Assembly (NCBI GenBank): GCA_016926805.1
Contig: JAFGNV010000129.1
Span: 1 to 49,036, forward strand
Length of the DNA: 49,036 nucleotides
From: Anaerolineae bacterium
GTDB lineage: Bacteria; Chloroflexota; Anaerolineae; 4572-78; J111
Direction: 5' to 3'
Shown here piece after piece: positions 18,399 to 26,348 of the stretch. Position numbers and translations under genes: made by a program. Numbering within the stretch: position 1 is the first letter of the stretch; every line of letters begins with the position of its first letter. Under the pieces are notes generated by a model. The model did not search any database, was not told the DNA's origin, and saw only the letters and a program-made list of their open reading frames with translations.

Positions 18399-19541
18399 AT
18401 GAACCATATCAATCAAATCAAAAGAATATTTTTTTTATTCATCATTGTTACCCTTACCGCCTGCGGGGCGACGGCGACCAAAGCTCCAACGATTGAACCC
18501 AGCGACATCCCCCCGGGCGAAACGCCCACCACAGCCCCCCCAAACACCCCCCAACCAACCTCCACTCCGGCCGGACCGGTCACCATCACCTTAATGAGCC
18601 ACGATAGTTTCAACGCCAGCGAGGATGTCATCGAGGCCTTTGAAACAGCCCACAACGTCAGAATTGAATTTCTGCGGGCTGGCGATACCGGCTCGGCGCT
18701 CAATCAGGCCATTCTCTCCAAAGAAAACCCATTGGCCGACGTGTTTTTTGGAGTTGACAACACCTTCTTCAGCCGGGCAATTGAAAACAATATTTTTGAA
18801 CCGTACAACTCGCCGTTGCTGGCCGACATTCCCGACGACTTAAAATTGGACCCGGAGAATCGCCTCCTGCCGGTTGATTTCGGCGATGTCTGCCTGAATT
18901 ACGACAAGGCTTGGTTTGAAGAAAAGGGGTTGGCTCCGCCGACCAATCTTGAGGACTTACTCAAAGAAGAATACAAAGGTTTGACCGTGGTTGAAAACCC
19001 GGCCACCTCTTCGCCCGGGTTGGCCTTTTTATTGGCCACGGTAACTCACTTTGGCCAACCAGGCTACCTGGATTTCTGGCGACAAATGGTTGCTCAGGAT
19101 GTGGCGGTTACTGCCGGTTGGGAAGAGGCCTATTACGGCCAGTTCAGTCGCTACGATGGCGACCGTCCGCTGGTGGTCAGCTATGCCAGCAGCCCCGCGG
19201 CTGAGGTATTTTTTGCCGAACAACCGTTGGCGGAAGCGCCTACCGGCTCAGTCGTCGGCGACGAAAGCTGTTTTCGCCAGATCGAGTTTGTCGGCATCCT
19301 GGCGGGTACAGAAAAACGAGAACAGGCCGAAAAACTGGTTGACTTTTTGCTCAGCCGGGAATTTCAGGAGGACATTCCGTTGAATATGTTTGTTTTCCCG
19401 GCCAATCAACAAGCTGAGTTACCCGAGGTGTTTGTCAAATACACCGATCTTCCAACTCGACCCGCCACGCTTTCCCCTGAAGAGATTGCCGGCAACCGGG
19501 AGGAGTGGCTCAACGCCTGGACGGCAACGGTGCTGCGATGA
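18399..19541 (+). CDS. thiB: thiamine ABC transporter substrate-binding lipoprotein
   Basis: A 380-residue extracellular binding protein. The N-terminus is a lipoprotein signal (FLFIIVTLTAC, lipobox Cys near residue 22), followed by a Thr/Pro-rich tether to about residue 62. The periplasmic-binding fold then starts at TITLMSHDSFNASEDVIEAFE, the usual opening of thiamine/iron-type binding proteins. Later features match the ThiB type: NPLADVFFGVDNTFFSRA, LLPVDFGDVCLNYDKAWF and the Trp/Tyr-rich stretch GWEEAYYGQFSRYDGDRPLVVSY. A strong site (AATGGAGG) precedes ATG 18399. The 85-bp gap after thiN contains an imperfect inverted repeat (ACAGGG...CCTGT, 18313-18356). TPP-riboswitch context makes thiamine the likely ligand. 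Confidence 0.88.
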   Translation: MNHINQIKRIFFLFIIVTLTACGATATKAPTIEPSDIPPGETPTTAPPNTPQPTSTPAGPVTITLMSHDSFNASEDVIEAFETAHNVRIEFLRAGDTGSALNQAILSKENPLADVFFGVDNTFFSRAIENNIFEPYNSPLLADIPDDLKLDPENRLLPVDFGDVCLNYDKAWFEEKGLAPPTNLEDLLKEEYKGLTVVENPATSSPGLAFLLATVTHFGQPGYLDFWRQMVAQDVAVTAGWEEAYYGQFSRYDGDRPLVVSYASSPAAEVFFAEQPLAEAPTGSVVGDESCFRQIEFVGILAGTEKREQAEKLVDFLLSREFQEDIPLNMFVFPANQQAELPEVFVKYTDLPTRPATLSPEEIAGNREEWLNAWTATVLR

Positions 19542-19630
19542 GTATTTTAAAAAGGATCTGCGTATATTGCGGCTCCAGCCCAAGTGTGCGCAAGATAGCG
19601 CTGGCGTTATTGAATAACCCCCAACAATGA
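19538..19630 (+). pseudogene. 30-codon remnant resembling the N-terminus of a LOG-family (TIGR00730) protein
   Basis: A short frame MSILKRICVYCGSSPSVRKI... ends after 30 codons. KRICVYCGSSP is the characteristic opening of LOG/lysine-decarboxylase-like nucleotide phosphoribohydrolases, which are normally about 180-200 residues long with catalytic motifs far downstream; none of those follow here. Its ATG overlaps the thiB stop (ATGA, 19538-19541) and its TGA overlaps the thiP start (ATGA, 19627-19630). It is best read as what is left of a full LOG gene after an internal deletion that kept translational coupling. It could also survive as a leader peptide that couples thiB to thiP. Confidence 0.55.
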
Positions 19631-21420
19631 TTTTTGGATTGCAAACCTCTGATTTTTATCATAAATTCAAAAGCACGCTCGATACTTTAGCGGACGCCCT
19701 GGACGCTAAACGTTTTACGCCGGGTCGGCAGCGTTCAATGTTTGATGCCTTGCGTTCGGCCCTAGTACCGGCCACCTGTTACCTGATTCCTTTTACCTTT
19801 TTACTTCTGTTCTACTTCTACCCGCTTCTCTCCATTTTCAAGCTCAGTTTTGCCCCAGACGGCTGGCTCGATCTGACGGCTCTGAGGAAGCTGGCCGCCA
19901 CCCCCTATCTTGCCAAAACTCTCTGGTTTACAACCTGGCAAGCGACACTTTCTACCCTCCTCACCCTGGCGGCAGCGTGGCCAGCAGCTTATATTTTTGC
20001 GCGTTACCACTTTCCCGGCAAAAGTCTGTTACAGGCCCTCACCACCATCCCCTTTGTTTTACCAACCATTGTGGTAGCCAATGCCTTTACCGCGCTGCTC
20101 GGGCCACGCGGCGCGCTCAACCAGTGGTTGATGACCCTGTTCCAGGTGGACACACCACCTCTTCAACTGCAACACACCATCTGGATCATCCTGCTGGCGC
20201 ACATTTTTTACAATTACACCATTGTTTTACGCCTGGTGGGGGGATTCTGGGCCAATCTCGACCCTAAACTTGGCGAAGCCGGAAAAATGCTGGGGGCAAG
20301 TTCCTGGCACGCCTTTTGGCAAATCACATTTCCGTTACTGGCCCCAGCCATAGGGGCGGCGGCGTTACTGGTTTTTATTTTCTGCTTCACCAGTTTTGGG
20401 GTCATTCTGATTTTGGGGGGACCGCGTTTTGCCACCCTGGAAGTTGAAATTTATCAGCAAGCCGTCTACCTATTCAACCTGCCGGTTGCGGCAATCCTGT
20501 CGTTGATTCAGATTGTTTTTATTTTTGCGCTGATGACGACCTTCACCCGGTTGCAGGCTCACGCCAGTAGACCGCTTGATTTGCAATCTCGGAAATCTAT
20601 TCAACACGCGCCTGAAAATTGGCGAGAGCAACTGCTGGTGTGGGGTAATGTGGGGGTGATGGTTATGCTCTTGGGGACCCCGCTGATTGTTTTGGCGCTT
20701 CGTTCCCTCACCATCACCGGACAACCCTCACTCGTCGCTTATCAGGCCCTGGTAGCTAACACCCCCCAAAATCGAGACCTTTTCTTTGTTCCGCCCAGCG
20801 AAGCCATTACCAATTCGCTAACCTTTGCCGGGGGCACCGTCATTCTGGCGGTTTTGCTTGGTTTGATGGTGACCGTTGCGCTGGGCCGGGGCAAAGTCAA
20901 GAGAGGCTCAAATTTAGATGCTATTTTTATGCTGCCCCTGGCCACGTCTGCCGTTACCCTGGGCTTTGGTTATATTATTACCATGAACCAGCCCCCCCTC
21001 AACCTGCGTACGTCTCCCCTCCTCATTGTAATTGCGCACACCCTGGTCGCCCTCCCCTTTGTGGCTCGCAGTCTTCTGCCGGCCTTGCGCAGTATTCAGC
21101 CCACTTTGCGCGAAGCCGCGGCCACGCTGGGAGCTTCGCCGATCCAGACCTGGCGCGAGATTGACCTGCCCATCGCCAGCCGGGCTTTACTGGTGGGGGC
21201 CGTGTTTGCTTTTACCATCAGTATGGGCGAGTTTGGGGCCACCGTTTTCATCGCGCGGCCCGATACACCCACCATGCCTACAGCCATCTTTCGCTTTTTC
21301 AGCCAGCCGGGCCTGCTCAATTACGGCCAGGCGTTGGCAATGAGCACGCTGCTGATGTTGGTGTGTGTGATTGGTTTTGTGGCGATTGAACGTTTTAGAA
21401 CAGGCAACGGGGAATTTTGA
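19627..21420 (+). CDS. thiP: thiamine ABC transporter permease
   Basis: A 597-residue fused double permease with about 12 membrane helices. Each half has the EAA loop that contacts the ATPase: LGEAGKMLGASSWHAFWQITFPLL (about 217-240) and LREAAATLGASPIQTWREIDLPI (about 496-518). The second half ends with the typical FTISMGEFGATVFIARPDTPTMP. It is coupled to the 30-codon LOG-like remnant by ATGA. The first 37 residues, before MFDALRSALVP, are hydrophilic and longer than usual, so 19738 is an alternative start. The partner ATPase gene thiQ, normally next, is missing; only an AAGGAG sequence follows the stop. Related permeases carry iron, so thiamine is inferred mainly from context. Confidence 0.88.
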   Translation: MIFGLQTSDFYHKFKSTLDTLADALDAKRFTPGRQRSMFDALRSALVPATCYLIPFTFLLLFYFYPLLSIFKLSFAPDGWLDLTALRKLAATPYLAKTLWFTTWQATLSTLLTLAAAWPAAYIFARYHFPGKSLLQALTTIPFVLPTIVVANAFTALLGPRGALNQWLMTLFQVDTPPLQLQHTIWIILLAHIFYNYTIVLRLVGGFWANLDPKLGEAGKMLGASSWHAFWQITFPLLAPAIGAAALLVFIFCFTSFGVILILGGPRFATLEVEIYQQAVYLFNLPVAAILSLIQIVFIFALMTTFTRLQAHASRPLDLQSRKSIQHAPENWREQLLVWGNVGVMVMLLGTPLIVLALRSLTITGQPSLVAYQALVANTPQNRDLFFVPPSEAITNSLTFAGGTVILAVLLGLMVTVALGRGKVKRGSNLDAIFMLPLATSAVTLGFGYIITMNQPPLNLRTSPLLIVIAHTLVALPFVARSLLPALRSIQPTLREAAATLGASPIQTWREIDLPIASRALLVGAVFAFTISMGEFGATVFIARPDTPTMPTAIFRFFSQPGLLNYGQALAMSTLLMLVCVIGFVAIERFRTGNGEF

Positions 21421-21428
21421 AGGAGAAC

Positions 21429-22016
21429 CTATAGATCAGACAAGGTATATACTTCTTCACATATCTCACAAGACCACTGCTGAAGGGCGTTTTTCTGCAA
21501 ACGACGGCCACACTTGCAAACATAACCCACCAGGCGGGCCGGATTACCCACCACCAAACCGTGGTCGGGCACATCCCTGGTTACGACAGACCCGGCCCCG
21601 ACCAAAGCAAACCGGCCAATGGTGACATCGGGCAAAACAACGGCCCGGGCGCCAATCGCCGCGCCGTATTTGATGATTATTTTTCCGACCTCCCATTCCG
21701 CATCGCTCTTAAGCTGGCCCTCAGGAGTAATGGCGCGAGGTAGTTTGTCGTTGGTCAAACAGACATAGGGACCAAGGAACACCCCATCTTCAAGCGTGGC
21801 CCCGTGATAAACCGAGACATAATTTTGGATTTTGACGTTGTCGCCAATTTCAACATCAAAATCAAGGTAGACTCCTTTGCCCACAATGCAATTTTGACCC
21901 AGGCGCACACCTTCGCGTATCTGGGCCTGATGCCAGATGCGGGTACCTGAACCGATGTCTGCCCTGGGCGACACATCGGCAGTGGGATGGATGCTGACAT
22001 GACGCACTTCGGTCAT
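21429..22016 (-). CDS. WbpD/WlbB-like sugar N-acetyltransferase (left-handed beta-helix)
   Basis: A 195-residue acyltransferase built of hexapeptide repeats (ISIHPTADVSPRADIGSGTRIWHQAQI, NCIVGKGVYLDFDVEIGDNVKIQNYVSVYHGATLEDGVFLGP, AAIGARAVVLPDVTIGRFALVGAGSVV). The sequence matches enzymes that N-acetylate a 3-amino group of UDP-amino sugars. A C-terminal segment, CKCGRRLQKNALQQWSCEICEEVYTL, carries four cysteines like a small zinc ribbon. ATG 22016 overlaps the stop of the Gfo/Idh gene (TGATG), so translation is coupled; the frame also opens with TTG 22019. Together with the oxidoreductase it would build a 3-acetamido sugar once an aminotransferase acts between them. It ends 8 bp from thiP, in convergent orientation. 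Confidence 0.88.
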   Translation of the reverse strand: MTEVRHVSIHPTADVSPRADIGSGTRIWHQAQIREGVRLGQNCIVGKGVYLDFDVEIGDNVKIQNYVSVYHGATLEDGVFLGPYVCLTNDKLPRAITPEGQLKSDAEWEVGKIIIKYGAAIGARAVVLPDVTIGRFALVGAGSVVTRDVPDHGLVVGNPARLVGYVCKCGRRLQKNALQQWSCEICEEVYTLSDL

Positions 22017-22987
22017 CAATCACATCCATTCCGTCGATTGACTTGCTCGGCTACGCGATAGGCCAGTTGCAGGGCGTATAACCCATCACTCCCCGGCACA
22101 CTGGTGGGGGCGCCGGTACAGACACAATCCACAAAGTGACGCAGTTCCAACAATAACGGCTCAACCATCGGCACGTGAATACACTCAATCACACTTTCCT
22201 GACGATATTTACCCGCCTGGTTGTCAACGTACTGGGGAAAAGTGCGGCGGTGCATCATTACGGTTTTGCCCAACAGGTCGGCTTCAACATAGGTGCCTTC
22301 GGAAATAACCTCCATGGAGCGGATTTTTTGCTCCGTGATGCGCGAGGCAGTTAAGGTCACAATCGGCCCATTCTTGAAGGACAAATTAGCCACTGCATGA
22401 TCGGTAGCATCGGTAGAAATGGATCGTCCCCAGGCCGTTAAACCTTCATAATCGTGACCTAACAAATCAGACACCAAATCGAGATCATGAATCATTAAAT
22501 CCCGAATGACATCCACGTCGGTATTGCTGGCGTCAAAAGAGCTGAGGCGTTGCACATTGATCGCAATCAGGCGTTTCCCCTCAATGACGTGTTTGAGCTC
22601 GATATAGGCCGGATTAAATCGCTCAATGTGGCCTACCTGCAATATCCTGTTACGTTGCCCGGCCTCAGCTACCAACTGTTGGCCCTGTTCCAATGTTTCG
22701 GCTAACGGTTTTTCCACCAGCACATGAACATTATGGGCCAACACATCCATAGCCAAACAAAAGTGAGTTTGGGTGGTGGTGGCAATACTAACTGCGTCTA
22801 CCTTTTCTAACAGTTCGCGGTAGTCGGCAAAATATTCTGCCTCGTAATTGGCCGCAACGGTCCGGCCCCGATCGGGGTCCAGGTCGGCCACCCCAATAAA
22901 ATCTACGTTACGCAAACTCGAATACACCCGGCAATGGCGTTCCCCCATCATTCCCACGCCAATCACGCCGACACGGACTCTGGTCAT
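22016..22987 (-). CDS. Gfo/Idh/MocA oxidoreductase (UDP-GlcNAc 3-dehydrogenase / WbpB-like)
   Basis: A 323-residue NAD-dependent sugar oxidoreductase. The N-terminal Rossmann motif is VGVIGVGMMGERHCRVYSS (about 6-24). The catalytic EKPLAETLEQG motif lies at about 92-102, followed by LQVGHIERFNPAYIEL. The C-terminal alpha/beta domain has IHDLDLVSDLLG with the conserved Asp and His region. This subgroup oxidises position 3 of UDP-N-acetyl sugars; the coupled WbpD-like acetyltransferase right after it supports that role. AGGAGATAACC precedes ATG 22987. The 121-bp gap upstream (22988-23108) holds no gene. Confidence 0.85.
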   Translation of the reverse strand: MTRVRVGVIGVGMMGERHCRVYSSLRNVDFIGVADLDPDRGRTVAANYEAEYFADYRELLEKVDAVSIATTTQTHFCLAMDVLAHNVHVLVEKPLAETLEQGQQLVAEAGQRNRILQVGHIERFNPAYIELKHVIEGKRLIAINVQRLSSFDASNTDVDVIRDLMIHDLDLVSDLLGHDYEGLTAWGRSISTDATDHAVANLSFKNGPIVTLTASRITEQKIRSMEVISEGTYVEADLLGKTVMMHRRTFPQYVDNQAGKYRQESVIECIHVPMVEPLLLELRHFVDCVCTGAPTSVPGSDGLYALQLAYRVAEQVNRRNGCD

Positions 22988-23108
22988 GGTTATCTCCTAC
23001 AACATTCAAAATATAGCGGCTATCATCAATGAACAACTTAACGCTAATAGATATGAATCTCGTGGAGAATAACTATGAAATTGGTTAGAATCTTTAACTG
23101 GTAACCGA

Positions 23109-24056
23109 TTACCGTTTGAGCCCAATAGCCCGACTTTCAAGCGCCTTGCCCAGGTAGTAATTCCACCACCACTGTTGCCTGAATAGTTTGTCGGGATCAT
23201 TGCTTTTGCTGGCAATCATAAGACGGACGGCTTGTCGAAAAAGTTGGGCCAAAATGATAACCTGACGGGCAATATAGCAAGGGATTTTAACCCACGGCGG
23301 CGAATTGAGAGCATGTTTGGCCCATTTCCGATACATACCGCGGCCAAAGCGAACCGCCCTGGCCAGTATCCATGCCCGGTGCATTTGATGGGGCCGAATG
23401 ATATGATAAACCACGGCCTGCTTGCAGTGCCATAGTTTGTAACCCTGTTTAGCCATTCGAGTGACAAACTCGGTTTCACTTCCCATTGGATAACTACCAG
23501 TCCCATCCGGACCAATCGTTACATCAAATTGATGACCAGCTTCAAATAATTCACTTCGGATGGCCATATTAGGGCCAACTATGTTATCTGGATCAATTGG
23601 TCCCTCGGTAAACGTTGGTTGAACCAAAGCAAATGATCCCCCCATGTAGGGCCATTCCAAATCCTGCAGCCAATCCTCAGGGGGAACCGACCATTTTGGC
23701 AAAATCGCACCACCAAAGACAGAAATTTCAGGATGCGCTTCAACGGCAGCACGTATTTGCACTAACCAACCAGGTTGGGGCAAAACGTCATCATCGGTAA
23801 AAACGACCAGATCACCGCTGACACTATTCAAACCACGATTCAGAGCGATATTTTTTCCTCTGAGGGGTTCATAGAGTATGGTTACAGGAAGACGTTCACA
23901 ATAGGATTGGATAATTTCCTGGGTATGGTCGGTGCTGCCATTATCGACAATGACCAACTTCCAACCACCCACAGGTTCTTCGAGCTGGCAAAATGCTTCG
24001 AGGGTTTCTGACAACGTTACAGCGCCATTGTAAGTGGCCATTAAAACTGTCAACAT
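23109..24056 (-). CDS. glycosyltransferase family 2
   Basis: A 315-residue inverting GT-A glycosyltransferase. The N-terminal nucleotide-binding part shows LTVLMATYNGAVTLSETLEAF and VIVDNGSTDHTQEII. The metal-binding DxD region is LVVFTDDDVLPQPGWL (about 87-102). Further on are GPNMAIRSELFEAGHQFD and a likely catalytic ETEFVTRMAKQGYKLWH. The C-terminal third has a hydrophobic, basic stretch (CYIARQVIILAQLFRQAVRLMI) that may dock on the membrane. It is one of two GT2 genes flanking a GNAT gene in the exopolysaccharide cluster. Donor and acceptor are unknown. Confidence 0.88.
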   Translation of the reverse strand: MLTVLMATYNGAVTLSETLEAFCQLEEPVGGWKLVIVDNGSTDHTQEIIQSYCERLPVTILYEPLRGKNIALNRGLNSVSGDLVVFTDDDVLPQPGWLVQIRAAVEAHPEISVFGGAILPKWSVPPEDWLQDLEWPYMGGSFALVQPTFTEGPIDPDNIVGPNMAIRSELFEAGHQFDVTIGPDGTGSYPMGSETEFVTRMAKQGYKLWHCKQAVVYHIIRPHQMHRAWILARAVRFGRGMYRKWAKHALNSPPWVKIPCYIARQVIILAQLFRQAVRLMIASKSNDPDKLFRQQWWWNYYLGKALESRAIGLKR

Positions 24057-24083
24057 TAATTGGGATTACCTCTTAACACTTTC

Positions 24084-25181
24084 TTAAAAAGACTCGTAGT
24101 CGGCGAGAGTGACAAACCAGTCCTGGGTAGCGAGCGAAACGTTATGTTCACCCTCACCATGATTATAAAAAGCAAAGCGAAACACCCGCGGGGTTATGAA
24201 ATGAGGTAACTGTCTGTATCCAACCCTAAACAAAATGGAATACTCTTCAGAAAAAGAGGTCATTAATCCCATCATCAGTGATACCTGTTGGGTGCGGAAG
24301 TAAGTCTCAGCTTCATCGAGCAAACAAGCACCGGCAACTGGTCCCCTTTCATCGGCTCTAACTAACAGGTCCATAACCAGTCCAACCTTAACCCCGCGAA
24401 TAAAGGTGGAGCGTAACACAATGTAGCCAAGCATCTGCTGGCGAGCATGGGCCAGTAAAAGATGATAGTGGCGACCCGACAATTTGGTAAATCGCCATTC
24501 CAGAAAAGCCCGGTCCCGAATGACCATTATCGGATACTTGTTTTGGCTATCAGTCCAAAATTTATCAAACCTATGATCAAAATGGTCAACTGCCTCAACC
24601 ATAATGTGTTCTTTACTGAAAGAGGCTTTTCTTCGGCGAAACAACACCGGTGAGACAAGCTGGCCGCCCCGACCAACAAGAAAACGTTGCCATTTCTTAT
24701 TGGCATAAGCTCGAGCAAAACCCTTAAAATCAAGCGGCTTGACCAGTAAGGGGATGGTCATCACCCGTTGGGGGTTGTGTTTTAATCTGCGTCGGTATGC
24801 GCTCTCAGAGATGAAGCTGAAATGAAACGGAATACCATGATCACGAAAAACCTGCTCAAATCGACGGAGCAGTTTGGCGTAAGCAAAGGTATTTCGATAC
24901 TCGGGCTGTATAACCAAGTTGGTGCCGGTCGCAGCCAGATAATTCTGTCGCCTAACCCGCATGCGCAAGGGAACCACCCATAAGAAACCAACCACGTCAC
25001 CTTGATCATTTCTTATAACGGGAACAATAGCCTGTCCGGCAGGATTTTGAGAGAAGCGCCAGTCAAAATCGGCGGGGGTGGCCAATATATCGTTTACTCC
25101 ATATTCCCGCCTATTTAATTCCAGAATCTGATCCTGGTCACCTGGTTGGGCAAGTCCGGCGGTCATTCGATGGGGGGTCAT
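24084..25181 (-). CDS. GNAT-superfamily acyltransferase of an exopolysaccharide cluster
   Basis: A 365-residue protein with an N-terminal GNAT fold: DQDQILELNRREYG at the start, VVGFLWVVPLRMRV as the central strands, and the acyl-CoA loop region GTNLVIQPEYRNTFAYAKLLRRFEQ. A second, diverged GNAT-like half (about 215-340) includes HYHLLLAHARQQMLGYIVLRS and VMDLLVRADERGPVAGACLLDEAE. Such double-GNAT proteins of about 350-380 residues are common in polysaccharide loci and are thought to acylate sugars. ATG 25181 lacks a strong ribosome site. The substrate is unknown. Confidence 0.75.
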   Translation of the reverse strand: MTPHRMTAGLAQPGDQDQILELNRREYGVNDILATPADFDWRFSQNPAGQAIVPVIRNDQGDVVGFLWVVPLRMRVRRQNYLAATGTNLVIQPEYRNTFAYAKLLRRFEQVFRDHGIPFHFSFISESAYRRRLKHNPQRVMTIPLLVKPLDFKGFARAYANKKWQRFLVGRGGQLVSPVLFRRRKASFSKEHIMVEAVDHFDHRFDKFWTDSQNKYPIMVIRDRAFLEWRFTKLSGRHYHLLLAHARQQMLGYIVLRSTFIRGVKVGLVMDLLVRADERGPVAGACLLDEAETYFRTQQVSLMMGLMTSFSEEYSILFRVGYRQLPHFITPRVFRFAFYNHGEGEHNVSLATQDWFVTLADYESF

Positions 25182-25205
25182 GGGTAGAACGAACGTCTTA
25201 TCAAT

Positions 25206-26045
25206 TTAGGCCATATCACGAGGGATCGGTCCCCAATAGATATCTTCTTCAGTAATTGTGGCAATTTGCGGCAGAATATGAGACCATTTTTCTCGAAAAC
25301 GCATTCCATGACGAGCTGACACGCGAGCATAAGGATGCTCTTTGAGATTACGGGTGGTCACATTCTCAATATGTTTGATCCTGACACTGCAATCACAAAC
25401 AATCTTCCACCCAGCCTGGCCAAGCCTGACACAAAAATCGACATCCCAATATTGCATCGGATAAAACTCATCGGCAAACAACCCAACAGCTTGCTGTGCT
25501 TCCCGGCGGACAAGCCAACACGCTGCCGGCGAAGCCACTACCGTGAGAAGCTGGGGAAGTATTTGGTCGACAGGTTTGGCCCGATTGAGATAACCCACTC
25601 GTCCCCGGTCGGTCAAACCAATTCCTGCACCCTGAACAATATTGGGGTAATCATTAAAAACTAACATGGGACCAATGATACCAATTTTCACATCGTTATC
25701 CATGCGCTGCCAGAGAGTATCCAGCCAATCGGGATCATCTGGTAAAACAACGTCGTTGTCCAAAATCAGGATACTGTCACCCCATGCCAATTTTAGGGCA
25801 ATATTACGGCCACCATTAGCACCCAGATTATGAGAGGCATTAATCCACATTACTTCGGAAAAACGCTCCTTGTTAGCAAAAAACCAATCTGATAGTTGTT
25901 GAATTTGCTCTCGATCAGAACCATTATCTAGCAGGATTAGTTGAACACTCCAAGTTTCGGCAGGAAGCCAGGCCAATTTATTAAGAACATCAATAGTCAG
26001 TTGTGCCTGGTTAATGTTCAATAAACTAACCGTAAGTTCACGCAT
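25206..26045 (-). CDS. glycosyltransferase family 2
   Basis: A 279-residue GT-A transferase. It shows LTVSLLNINQAQLTIDVLNKL, then LILLDNGSDREQIQQL, a donor-metal region SILILDNDVVLPDDPDWL (about 91-108) and YPMQYWDVDFCVRLGQAGWKI near 190, typical of rhamnosyltransferase-like GT2 enzymes. ATG 26045 is preceded by GAGGG inside the end of the acyl carrier protein gene, so the two overlap by 8 bp and are probably coupled. A GTG at 26051 would add two residues. Donor sugar is not deducible. Confidence 0.87.
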   Translation of the reverse strand: MRELTVSLLNINQAQLTIDVLNKLAWLPAETWSVQLILLDNGSDREQIQQLSDWFFANKERFSEVMWINASHNLGANGGRNIALKLAWGDSILILDNDVVLPDDPDWLDTLWQRMDNDVKIGIIGPMLVFNDYPNIVQGAGIGLTDRGRVGYLNRAKPVDQILPQLLTVVASPAACWLVRREAQQAVGLFADEFYPMQYWDVDFCVRLGQAGWKIVCDCSVRIKHIENVTTRNLKEHPYARVSARHGMRFREKWSHILPQIATITEEDIYWGPIPRDMA

Positions 26046-26331
26046 ATTCACCCTCTTGCCCTAAACGCGCCTGGACATAAACGGTGACCGTTCTGAGTGA
26101 ATGAAAAATATCAGGGTCTAAATCTTCGTCGGGAATACTGATCCCAAATGTGTCTTCAAGCCGGAGCACAAATTCCATTAATGCAAAGGAATCAAAACCG
26201 GTCTGGCTGGAAAAAAGAGGGGCATTGGGATTGACATTAATCGATTTTTCCCCCAGGGTCGATTTTACCAGGTCGATAATCATTTGCTCCAGACGAAAAT
26301 CTGAAACAACATTGTATTGAGTGATGGTCAT
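26038..26331 (-). CDS. acyl carrier protein
   Basis: A 97-residue, acidic, four-helix carrier. The phosphopantetheine-attachment site is GFDSFALMEFV (Ser near 53), a variant of the usual DSL. The family pattern continues with RLEDTFGISIPDEDLDPDIFHSL. It sits directly after the FkbH-like HAD gene (17 bp gap) and overlaps the following GT2 gene. AGGAG precedes ATG 26331. This is a specialised carrier: the neighbouring FkbH-like enzyme is of the type that loads a three-carbon unit onto an ACP. No phosphopantetheinyl transferase lies in the window, so a housekeeping one would have to activate it. Confidence 0.9.
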   Translation of the reverse strand: MTITQYNVVSDFRLEQMIIDLVKSTLGEKSINVNPNAPLFSSQTGFDSFALMEFVLRLEDTFGISIPDEDLDPDIFHSLRTVTVYVQARLGQEGEYA

Positions 26332-26348
26332 GCTGATAGACTCCTGGT

